Positions 1-8,300 of a stretch of DNA of 64,000 nucleotides are shown in pieces; the stretch's first letter is position 1; each line of letters starts with the position of its first letter. The notes below the pieces were generated by a model. That model saw only the letters and a list, made by a program, of their open reading frames with translations. It was not told where the DNA came from and ran no database searches. Position numbers and translations under genes: made by a program. The DNA is taken from the NCBI GenBank assembly GCA_949289305.1, contig CASENB010000014.1, positions 62,001 to 126,000 on the forward strand, read 5' to 3'. Source of the stretch: an uncultured Spirochaetales bacterium (GTDB lineage: Bacteria > Spirochaetota > Spirochaetia > Sphaerochaetales > Sphaerochaetaceae).

Positions 1-59
1 AAAACCATTGCCCCGATCAATCAAATTTGATAAAGTACTAAAGCGTCTTAATCAGACAA

Positions 60-132
60 GGGCCTATAGCTCAGCGGTTAGAGCAAAGGACTCATAATCC
101 TTGGGTCGCCGGTTCAAATCCAGCTGGGCCCA
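60..132 (+). tRNA. tRNA-Ile2 (anticodon CAT, lysidine type)
   Basis: A complete cloverleaf of 73 nt: acceptor 60-66 pairs with 125-131, the D arm is GCTC/GAGC, and the anticodon stem AAGGA/TCCTT closes the loop CTCATAA, giving anticodon CAT. From memory, the anticodon arm and the following GGTCG stretch match E. coli tRNA-Ile2 (AUA decoding through lysidine at C34) better than elongator or initiator tRNA-Met. No CCA is encoded. The T stem GCCGG/CCAGC has one C-A mismatch. A terminator follows at 171. Confidence 0.9.
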
Positions 133-170
133 TTAAAATCCAAAGGCTTATGCCTTTTTCTCATATAAAT

Positions 171-200
171 GGAGCGGATATAAACCGCTCCTTATTTTTT
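171..200 (+). terminator. Intrinsic terminator of the tRNA gene
   Basis: GGAGCGG (171-177) pairs perfectly with CCGCTCC (185-191) across a 7-nt loop and is followed by TTATTTTTT. It sits 39 nt after the tRNA on the same strand. Confidence 0.85.
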
Positions 201-240
201 GCATTAAACAAGCCGAACAGGGACAGATTCCCGCCATAGA

Positions 241-266
241 GCCAGAGGCTGCCCTCTGGCATTTTT
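241..266 (+). terminator. Second hairpin terminator, plus direction
   Basis: GCCAGAGG (241-248) pairs with CCTCTGGC (253-260) across a 4-nt loop, followed by ATTTTTAT. It may back up the terminator at 171. No A tract precedes it, so it should not end the minus-strand gene that stops at 345. Nothing else is apparent between it and that gene. Confidence 0.65.
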
Positions 267-344
267 ATAAAGACTAAAAAGATTATTCGATCTCTATTAA
301 GAGGCAAATACAGTTTTTTTCATCTCTAAAATACCAAACAATTG

Positions 345-737
345 TTACTCATAATCAATGCGTTCAATTTTGAAGATAACGGGTCTAGTTCCATCGTTAC
401 AGCAGGCAATCATCGTATTCTCATCTTTCATCCAGCTTCTCATGATTGAACCACCTTCAATAGCAGCATAAAGATATCTAGAAATAGCATCCCAAGCTTC
501 AGAACAGAATGGTATTTTCGGCCCTCCTGCGACAGAATCCGGGTTTCCCGAAGTCTTAACAAGAGTATTCAGCCCCATATGCCAGAAATCATCTCTTTTC
601 TCATCTCGGTAGAAGATGAACTCATCTCCTACGTTGTAACAAGGGCAAACACCTGAATCGGGATTCAAGCAATATTGCTGTTGCAACTCAGGATACAATT
701 TTTTATCAATTACAGTCACTTTAACTTTGTGTTTCAT
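345..737 (-). CDS. TIGR04076 family cysteine-rich protein
   Basis: A 130-residue protein recognised as the uncharacterised TIGR04076 family. Its landmarks are a basic N-terminal strand, a VCPCYNVGDEF segment near residue 30, the PFCSEAWDAISRYLYAA helix near 75-95 and the C-terminal ACCNDGTRPVIFKIERI block. The spaced cysteines suggest a metal or redox centre, but no biochemical function is known to me. There is no signal peptide, so it is probably cytoplasmic. It stands alone, with its 3' end facing the tRNA and its 5' end facing a 250-bp region that contains an 18-bp palindrome. The full length is normal for the family. Confidence 0.85.
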   Translation of the reverse strand: MKHKVKVTVIDKKLYPELQQQYCLNPDSGVCPCYNVGDEFIFYRDEKRDDFWHMGLNTLVKTSGNPDSVAGGPKIPFCSEAWDAISRYLYAAIEGGSIMRSWMKDENTMIACCNDGTRPVIFKIERIDYE

Positions 738-764
738 AGTTTTTATTATAAATGAATTTGATAG

Positions 765-782
765 AATATTAAGCTTAATATT
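765..782. promoter_or_regulatory. Perfect 18-bp palindrome in a divergent intergenic region
   Basis: AATATTAAGCTTAATATT is a perfect palindrome lying 28-45 bp upstream of the TIGR04076 start (minus) and about 210 bp before the DUF3089 gene (plus). It could be an operator, or a plus-direction hairpin followed by TTTGATC. I see nothing else convincing between 738 and 990. Confidence 0.4.
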
Positions 783-990
783 TTTGATCTTTCAGCAATG
801 CAAACAGAAACTGTTCTAGTAAAGAAATCAAAAGCGTGAAAACTACTATATTCAGAGAGTGTATTCTTACGACAATTCTTTTCATGTGATACAATCACGA
901 AACAGGTGCAATATCATTCTATAAAGACTGCAATGACTAATGTTGCATTTAAGCTTCATAAGAGAAAAATACGGAACGAGAGATGTTGGC

Positions 991-1965
991 ATGAAAAAGA
1001 AACTATTAAAAATAACAATATTAGCCTTTATATCAATTTCCATTATTTCTTGTCGTACTGTTGATACGGCAGTAGATTATTCCAATCCCGAAAACTGGGC
1101 CTACTATGCAGAAGGGTCAAATAAAGATGTCGATCTCTTTCTAGTCTGTCCTACCGTAGATATGGGAGAAAAAGGGAATCTTAATATGTCAATGCATGAT
1201 GAAACGACAAAAGGCAACTTCATCGGAGCGCTTAATATGGAAAGAGGGATATATGAAGACACTACTACAATGTACGCCCCATTCTACAGGCAGATGACAT
1301 TTCCTGTATATGCGGAGCGAAAGGCAGAGGAAGGCGCATATCTAGATATCGCCTACTCTGACATAAAAGATGCTTTCATCTATTATTTAGATAATCTTAA
1401 TAACGGCAGGCCTTTTATTCTTGCAGGCTTCTCTCAAGGCGCGCAACTTGTCTTAATGCTGCTTGAAGATCTTTTTGATGATCCCCAATTACAAGATTCT
1501 CTTATTGCCGCTTACTGTATCGGATGGAAGGTAACAGAAGAGGATCTAGAAGAATATCCTCATTTAAAGATGGCAGAAGGTGAATATGATACAGGCGTAA
1601 TTGTTTCTTTTAATTCAGAATCCATAGAAACAGAAGATTCAATTATAATTCCTGAGGGAACGAAAACTCTTGGAATAAATCCTTTAAGTTGGAGTACAGA
1701 TAGCACTAAAGCAGATAAATCATTAAACAAAGGCGCATGTTTCACAGATTATTCAGGATCAATAACAAACGAAATTCCTTATCTAACGGGAGCATATCTT
1801 GATCCAGAAAGAGGAACATTAAAAGTTACTGATGTAAAAGCAGAAGATTATAGTACGCCTCTTTTTCCTGATGGAGTGTATCATCTTTATGACTATCAAT
1901 TCTTTTTTAGGAATCTTGAGGAGAATGTTGAGAACAGAATTGACACTTGGATGAATATAATTTGA
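991..1965 (+). CDS. DUF3089 family lipoprotein, alpha/beta hydrolase
   Basis: A 324-residue exported lipoprotein. The N-terminus has Lys residues, a hydrophobic core and the lipobox-like IISC, with Cys at about residue 22. The mature part matches DUF3089: a NPENWAYYAEG opening, a DLFLVCPTVD strand, a MYAPFYRQM segment, the nucleophile elbow GFSQG with Ser near 148, and a C-terminal YHLYDYQFFFRNL block. The fold predicts an esterase or amidase; the substrate is unknown. I chose the ATG at 991 because the signal peptide begins there; an in-frame ATG at 940 would prepend 17 charged residues. The next gene starts 126 nt downstream, so an operon is uncertain. Confidence 0.85.
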   Translation: MKKKLLKITILAFISISIISCRTVDTAVDYSNPENWAYYAEGSNKDVDLFLVCPTVDMGEKGNLNMSMHDETTKGNFIGALNMERGIYEDTTTMYAPFYRQMTFPVYAERKAEEGAYLDIAYSDIKDAFIYYLDNLNNGRPFILAGFSQGAQLVLMLLEDLFDDPQLQDSLIAAYCIGWKVTEEDLEEYPHLKMAEGEYDTGVIVSFNSESIETEDSIIIPEGTKTLGINPLSWSTDSTKADKSLNKGACFTDYSGSITNEIPYLTGAYLDPERGTLKVTDVKAEDYSTPLFPDGVYHLYDYQFFFRNLEENVENRIDTWMNII

Positions 1966-2046
1966 ATTAGAATACATAGGAGTAGAAAAATTGTTTTCTA
2001 TTCTTATTGCTATTATTAATAGCTTATTATTGAATAATAAAATTTG

Positions 2047-2076
2047 GGGAAAGGGGTGATGACATCCCTCTTTCCC
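2047..2076 (+). other. Strong hairpin just upstream of the beta-barrel gene
   Basis: Positions 2047-2056 pair with 2067-2076 (10 bp, one G-U) around a 10-nt loop, with no T tract afterwards. It ends 15 nt before the next start codon and its left arm is purine-rich, so it could affect mRNA stability or ribosome access rather than terminate. Confidence 0.4.
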
Positions 2077-2091
2077 AGTGGATGAAATTAA

Positions 2092-2820
2092 ATGCATAGA
2101 ATAAAAATTTTAAAACATATTATTTCAATTCTTTTGATATTGTTTGTTTTTTCTTCACTATATGCAGGAACATGGAATGTTGGAGTGGATGCGGGATACG
2201 TTCTTGGTCTGTACGATCAAAGAGGAGGAGAAAGAAAAACAAGAACATTTTCACCTGGACATGCCTTTGAAATTTCTGTTCCAGTTGAATATAGGGTAAA
2301 TAATCTGTTCAGCATCACTTCTGGAATTCGATATATTGGCAAAGCTTATGGAATAGAAAATATTCCTGTGGACACGGAAGAACCCGATATAAAAACAAGC
2401 AATATAAAAACAAGAAATGTTGAGCATTTTTTTGAAGTTCCGTTAACAGTGCGACTTTCTGTAGGAAACGATTTTATAAGAGGCTACTTGGGAGGTGGAG
2501 GATACATTGGAGTCAGATTCTTATCAACAGAAATGGGATTTGCTGACCTTACCGTAGCATCAGATCTCATGTATTTCAATAACTTCTGGAATGTAATCAA
2601 TTTAAATACCGTCTCCGACAATCTTTTTGATGCAGGAATCATCGCAGAAGGAGGTTTTACATATTCTTTTAACAGCAGAAGCGAACTATATCTTTCTGCC
2701 CGCTATCAATACTCTTTAACTATGCTTGATAACAATTATCAATATGAAAGAGTTTTTCGATATATAGATACTTTCAGCGTTACAGCAGGAGTGTTATTTG
2801 AGATTGGAGGTGCAAAATGA
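2092..2820 (+). CDS. Small outer-membrane beta-barrel protein
   Basis: A 242-residue protein with a clear signal peptide (hydrophobic stretch about residues 8-22, cleavage likely after LYA). It continues as alternating amphipathic strands typical of an 8-10-strand outer-membrane barrel: a GVDAGYVLGLYD strand, VEYRVNNLFSITSGIRYIG, FFEVPLTVRLSV, GYLGGGGYIGVRF, LYLSARYQYSL and a final VTAGVLFEIGG. It resembles the OMP_b-brl_2 (porin-like) group. It overlaps the following S41-like lipoprotein by 4 nt (ATGA), so the two are translationally coupled and probably act together at the outer membrane. The ligand is unknown. Confidence 0.8.
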   Translation: MHRIKILKHIISILLILFVFSSLYAGTWNVGVDAGYVLGLYDQRGGERKTRTFSPGHAFEISVPVEYRVNNLFSITSGIRYIGKAYGIENIPVDTEEPDIKTSNIKTRNVEHFFEVPLTVRLSVGNDFIRGYLGGGGYIGVRFLSTEMGFADLTVASDLMYFNNFWNVINLNTVSDNLFDAGIIAEGGFTYSFNSRSELYLSARYQYSLTMLDNNYQYERVFRYIDTFSVTAGVLFEIGGAK

Positions 2821-4163
2821 AAAAAATAACCATATTCATTCTATCTCTGCTTTTTATCTTTATATCTATAAGCTGTCGTCCTGATATCAACACTCCGTCA
2901 GAGACTCCAGAATCATGGTCAGAGCTTTTCACCCTATGGTGGTCAGGAATGAATAAGAATTATGTTTTCTGGTCTATAGACTCTCCTGGTAATGAATGGG
3001 ATTTAGTTCGTAACAAATATCTCCCCAGAATGGAAGAGTATGGGAAAATCGGAGATTCTATCGAAAATGATAGAGCTGCAATGACAGATTTCTTTGATAT
3101 AACAAAAACATTGCATGATGGACATTATAGAATAGAAATAGTCAATAATACTATTGTTAATGGCTCTATGTTAGGCATAAAAATTCAACCCTCCATGTAT
3201 AGAGCCATGCTTAGAGCCGGATTATCAGACGAAGAAGCATTAAGGGCAATCACGGGAGAGAAGTTTGACCTATATTTACAAAGTGATTTCATAGCAGAAA
3301 ATACTTTTACGATATTGGAAAACACCTTCGGAATTACTGATTCAGAAAAAGAATATGGACCAACAGAAAATGGAACACGACTAGCCGATTATTTTAGCAA
3401 AGCAGGCTACTATGTGAAAAGTGAAGAAAAAGAATTCTCTTTATTGGTTGGATTAACCCATGATAATATCCTTTACATAGCATTTTCAGGATTCGATTTA
3501 AATGATATTATTGAGGATGAAACGAATCCAGAGCTTGCATCAAGTATAAAGGCCCTTCTTGATACATACCAATCGATCCTAAAGGAAAATGAAACAAATG
3601 GACAATTAAAAGGATTAATTGTTGATTTAAGAGGAAATGGAGGCGGAAATCCGAGAGATTTTGATATTCTTTGGTCTCCTCTCATTCAGGAACAATTATC
3701 TGTTGCCCAACTGAGGACAAAACAAAGCGACAACCGATTGAGTTATAGTAGTTGGCATGATTTTCCAATCGGACCTTCCGCAAAAAAAAGATTTGATAAG
3801 CCGATTGCTGTTATCACAAACAGCATGTCCGCCTCATGTAGCGAAATCTCTACAATGTTCTTCATGGCATTTAGAGAAAAATATAATGCTGATGTAAAAA
3901 TTTTCGGAGCAACAACTACAGGAGCAAATGGATTGTTAGATAATGATATCTCACAACCATTCAATGCAGGTATTTTTATCATAGAACCATATATAAAAGA
4001 AGTATATACGCCATCAATGCAAACAAGATATATTGACGGGACAATTTATGAGGGAATAGGAATATCCCCAGATCAAAACGTTGACTTCAATTATAATCAG
4101 TTCATGCAGGGTAATGATGCCAGATTACATTCAGCTCTCGAATGGATGAAATCGAAAATTTGA
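2817..4163 (+). CDS. S41-peptidase-like lipoprotein
   Basis: A 448-residue lipoprotein with signal peptide and lipobox ISISC (Cys about residue 20). The C-terminal half is a peptidase S41 (tail-specific or tricorn-like) core: LKGLIVDLRGNGGGNPRDF near 262-280, then TNSMSASCSEIS at 334-345. The SASCSE stretch there aligns with the SASASE nucleophile segment of C-terminal proteases. The usual downstream FGKG lysine is replaced by FGATTTG near 363, so a Ser-Lys dyad is not evident; activity may follow the tricorn-type subfamily or be lost. No PDZ domain is recognisable. It is translationally coupled to the upstream beta-barrel gene. Confidence 0.8.
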   Translation: MKKITIFILSLLFIFISISCRPDINTPSETPESWSELFTLWWSGMNKNYVFWSIDSPGNEWDLVRNKYLPRMEEYGKIGDSIENDRAAMTDFFDITKTLHDGHYRIEIVNNTIVNGSMLGIKIQPSMYRAMLRAGLSDEEALRAITGEKFDLYLQSDFIAENTFTILENTFGITDSEKEYGPTENGTRLADYFSKAGYYVKSEEKEFSLLVGLTHDNILYIAFSGFDLNDIIEDETNPELASSIKALLDTYQSILKENETNGQLKGLIVDLRGNGGGNPRDFDILWSPLIQEQLSVAQLRTKQSDNRLSYSSWHDFPIGPSAKKRFDKPIAVITNSMSASCSEISTMFFMAFREKYNADVKIFGATTTGANGLLDNDISQPFNAGIFIIEPYIKEVYTPSMQTRYIDGTIYEGIGISPDQNVDFNYNQFMQGNDARLHSALEWMKSKI

Positions 4164-4419
4164 AATATTTGATGGAATCGGGAACCTTTTTACGGATTCC
4201 CGAAATGATCTGTTAATTGTTATTTGCCTTAGCCTCAGCTATCAAGACATCATAGACAGAAAGGTTATAGCTTTCCGCATCGATAGTTGTTAACTGCAAG
4301 AGAAATACCATTGTACATGATCTTGATTTCTTCGGTTGAGAAAGACTGTATTATCACAACACCTATTGATTATGACGATTACAGAAATCTTAGAAATCCG
4401 GACAACCTAAAAAACTTAC
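4164..4419. other. Intergenic region with hairpins and possible gene-tail debris
   Basis: Competing inverted repeats lie at 4174-4203 (GGAATC/GATTCC and TCGGGAA/TTCCCGA) with no T tract. On the minus strand 4311-4213 encodes 32 residues ending in a charged helical segment (SVYDVLIAEAKANNN). A second minus frame just upstream reads STEEIKIMYNGISLAVNN, as if one tail had been frameshifted. I cannot assign it to a family. No convincing intact gene is present. Confidence 0.3.
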
Positions 4420-5030
4420 TTAATATATAAAAGCAGGCCGAAGCAGATTTATCTCTTTCTCCAATCCTTCCCTACTTGCCACTTCTTTCCATGCAGATAC
4501 AACATCTAATACGTTTTCTCTTACTTCTCTTTCATCTAAATCGTAATAAACAGCAGTATTTTTTGCATTTTCAAAAGAAAAATCATTATTATCAAAACCA
4601 ACCATTAACGCTGAAATTCTTTCTTCGACTTCTGGATTCATATCATAGGCAGGAGATAATCGCCACCCCTCTTTTATTAAAATAAATGAATGATTTCTTA
4701 AGTGATTATCTGTTATTGTTAATAGCAATACTGAATATTAATCGCCTATACAACTCTTTTAAATCCTCTTTAGGACTTGCAGAATATTGAGAAATTGCTC
4801 CTGCAATATCTAAGAATGACTCACATCCTCTTTCTACATGACATAAAATTGCATCTGCAGATATCATATGGATTCTCAATTCTTTTTTTCTATCAAATCT
4901 TTTTGATAAGACAGAAGAAAAACCACCCTTATGCATAATCTGTTGCGTCTTAGCAGTATTTATTCCAGCCTTTTTTTGCTTTCATCGCAAATCCACTACA
5001 TTTCTCACATTCTGATTCGAATCTTTTCAT
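4420..5030 (-). pseudogene. hipA-like kinase toxin remnant, two frameshifts and no N-terminal half
   Basis: Three minus-strand segments in different frames join into a HipA C-terminal domain. The first reads through AMKAKK; the second has AGINTAKTQQIMHKGG, SKRFDR and a helical SADAILCHVERG segment; the third has TDNHLRNHSFIL and GWRLSPAYDMNP, the HipA catalytic and metal-binding blocks. The breaks sit at a run of seven T at 4971-4977 and near 4710-4718, where one extra A turns NNTDNH into a stop. About 205 codons remain of a family that is usually over 400 residues. No HipB-type antitoxin is visible, so this is a decayed type II toxin-antitoxin locus. Confidence 0.75.
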
Positions 5031-5276
5031 TTTAGTTTTTAGAAATTCTTTATCAAATATTAATTTCGAAAATAATTATGCAATTGTACTCATGAAAGGC
5101 TTTCTGTATTTTTCATCCAAACGTCAAGTCTGATTCACTAAAACTGCCATTGTTCCAAAGTCTATAAGCAAATTTTTGTTATGTATTTACTAACAGATTA
5201 ATCTTCTGATGAAAGACCTTGAAAAGAGCAAAAAAATAACGAATTGGCTATACAAACGATAATAGTTTGTTAATTT

Positions 5277-5341
5277 CCGAAAAAAAATACTTATACCTGA
5301 AATTTGTGGTTCTATCGGAGCAGAAAATCTCGTCTGATAAT
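5277..5341 (+). promoter_or_regulatory. Direct-repeat operator and promoter of the giant lipoprotein
   Basis: CCGAAA (5277-5282), 14 nt, CTGAAA (5297-5302), 10 nt, TATCGG (5313-5318), 17 nt, GATAAT (5336-5341). The same order and spacings occur upstream of 15843 and 24089. The -35 position is far from TTGACA, which fits an activator-dependent promoter. The start codon lies 27 nt after the -10. Nothing else is recognised between 5079 and 5276. Confidence 0.65.
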
Positions 5342-5367
5342 TCTTCTAAATTATTAGGAGGGATACT

Positions 5368-8300
5368 GTGAAAAAAACATTCTCGAAGCTATTAACTATA
5401 TTATTAATCATTGCTGTTTTCATAACAAGTTGCGACAACAGTCCTGATGCACTTTCAGCAATATCTATTGAAAGCGGCTACGAAAGCGAAATCAGAATTG
5501 AAGATTATGAAAATGGTGTTGAACTTCCAAAAGCTAATGTAATAGCGCATTACATAAAAGGAGGATCAAAAGCAGTAAACGCTGAATACTGTATTACAGC
5601 AAAAGATGGAGATTCTGCATCCTATATAGAAGGTGGCATGACCGCACTAGGAAAAGGAATTTATACTATTACTGCCACTTATACGGAAGGATCTGCGACA
5701 AAAACTGCTACTTATACAGTAAATGTCACAGGAGATGAAAGACTTCTTATTAACGAGTTAAGCGGTACAGATCTTTATGCAGGAGATAATGCTTCTAACG
5801 TTAGCGCAATAGCAGTTATAGAAGAGGCAGACGGAACGAGAAAAGACGTAGATGCATCTACTATCACATACAAACTTACAGATAGCGAAGGAAATGAGAA
5901 GAACAAAGAGACAGATAATCTAGATACAGGAACATACATCCTTACTGTTATTTCTGGATCTCTAGAAGCAAATGCGAACTTCGTCGTTTCAAAAGGATAT
6001 CTTCCTATAAGTTTCACTATTTCGGAAATTGATGAGGATGGCAAAGTAAATAAAGATGCTGACACATTAGATTTAACAGATTTAACTGTAACAGTTTACT
6101 ATGAAGATGAACTAAATCCAAATTTAAACACAACGAAAACAATTACGCTGTTCGATGGTGATGCAATTAAAGAAAACGTTGCAATAACATTAGATGAAAA
6201 TTCAATTTCTGATTATAGCAAAGTAGATCTCTCTTCATATGGAAAGGGACAGACTGCAACTATTAAAGTTTCTGTTGAAAAAGCATTCGCTCAAGCTGTA
6301 AAGAGTGATGGAAATCCTACTTCATTTACCGATTTCGTAGGAGAAATGGAAGCTCAGAGTAAAAAGATCCTAGTAACTGTAAATCCAAGTATTTCTAACT
6401 TGAGTGTCATAACAAATGAAAAGACAGAGAGCCTAGCTTATGTAGAAAAAGACACGGTCGAATTAAGTAATATCACATTCAGCTATGATGACGGAACGGG
6501 AGCTGATGAGCTAAGCATAACAAGTGCAAGCGAAGGGGTAACAGTTACGTTTAATGGCGATAACCAAAACAGTTCTTTCAACTTAATAGAAGGGGAAAAT
6601 GCAGTATCTGTTACTTATGGAGGAGCAACGGCAAGTACGACTATAAATGCTGAAAAGATTGCAATTGCAAAAGCTATCACAGCTGCAAATGGTATTCAAA
6701 CCGAATATAGAGTAAATCCTGGAGAGGGAAATGAAACTGTTTCAGTCTCTATCCCAGACAATCTAGAACTTAAAGTTACTTATGAAGATGGAGAAACCGG
6801 AACAGTTAAAGTAACAGACAAAAATAAAGTAACTTTTGCTTTTGAAAGACAAGATATTGAGGATTATCAACCAGTATCGACAATGGCATTGCTTACAGAG
6901 AACAATACAATTTCAGGAGATGATACTATTGAATTTGATACCGGAACATCAGGAAAGTATGCATTGACTATTACATACTCTTCTCCTTCAGACTTCACAC
7001 ATAGACAGTCTAGTTCTGTTTCTGATGAGAATAGACTACAAGAAGGAGCAAGCCTTACATACGAACATACTGAAGCTATTGATATTAAAAGATCTGCAAC
7101 TATTACAGACCTTAACATAGCTATACCTAGTGATGTTGAATATAAAGAGCATGTAGAAGATGATACCATTACACCAGATGACGTAACATTTAAATTTACT
7201 AACATCTACGGAGATGAAGATATTTCTCTAAATAATGCATCACAAGATAACTTCACATTAGAATACAGTCTAGATAAAAAAGAATGGACTAAAATATCGA
7301 ACGAAGGATACGCATTAACAGATGCTACCACTTATTTTAGGGTAAGCTATTATGCAGATGATACTGATAACGAAAACCATACGGTCTCTACAGAAGAATG
7401 CACTATAGAACCAAAGCCACTTCTAACGCCATCTTCAATTTCTATTGTTGAGAGTTTAAGTGAGACTATTAACATGGAAGATAAGAATGGCCAAAGCTAT
7501 ACTGTAAAAGATGGTAAGTTAAGCGTAAAACTAACTTATGCTGATGAGACAACAGCAGAAGAAACTATTGAAGTAATTGGTTCTAACAATACTGTAAATG
7601 AAAACTTCTTTGTTACTGTTAATAACGTAGCATATGATGAATTCAAGTATTCTTATGATGCTAATAATCTTGGCGAAAAAGAAGTTAAAGTTACTCTTAA
7701 AAATGAGAGGGCTTATACAAAGAGGCCTGTAAAAGAAGTAACAGATAGTGCTGTAGAAGATCCAAGTGCAAGCTACAATATAACAATTCAGAGAAATCCT
7801 ATAATTAAAGATGCTGCATATAAGGGAGAAGCAACTGTCTATAACCACAGCGTATTAGCATTAAGTGATTTCTCTTTCATATATGTAAACAATATTGGAG
7901 AAGAAAGCAATATTACTTTATCTGATGAAGGTGTAACTGATATATATATTGGCGAAGCAGTTCAGACTGATAATGTAACCCTACCTGATGCTTATGAAGA
8001 AAGTTACACTGTAGCATTTAAGTATGAAAATACTGATGGTACTTTAACTATATCTGAAGTAACAGAAGATGTTCCCGCAGAACTTGTTCTGGCTGAAGAT
8101 GAGTCAATTAAAACTTCCTATAAAGCGACTTCTCCAAACTTCACTTATTCCCTTAATGAAAATGTAACAGTTAAATACCTGTCAGGATGGGAAGATAAAA
8201 ATGTGCCTTCTTCTTCCATTTCTTTCAAAATTGGAGAAGTCTCAATTACTGAAGGAACTGCAATTACAGAAGAAAATGAAAATACGAATATTTCTGTCAT

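Noticed and set aside
60..132. Reading the CAT tRNA as elongator or initiator tRNA-Met
   Set aside because: The anticodon arm and variable region match tRNA-Ile2 much better, and the paired first acceptor base pair excludes initiator tRNA.
2059..2085. A nine-codon upstream reading frame before the beta-barrel gene
   Set aside because: The purine tract is too close to its ATG and the stretch is better explained as a hairpin.
4317..4430. A 37-codon plus-strand frame
   Set aside because: No ribosome-binding site, no family resemblance and it overlaps the hipA remnant antisense.
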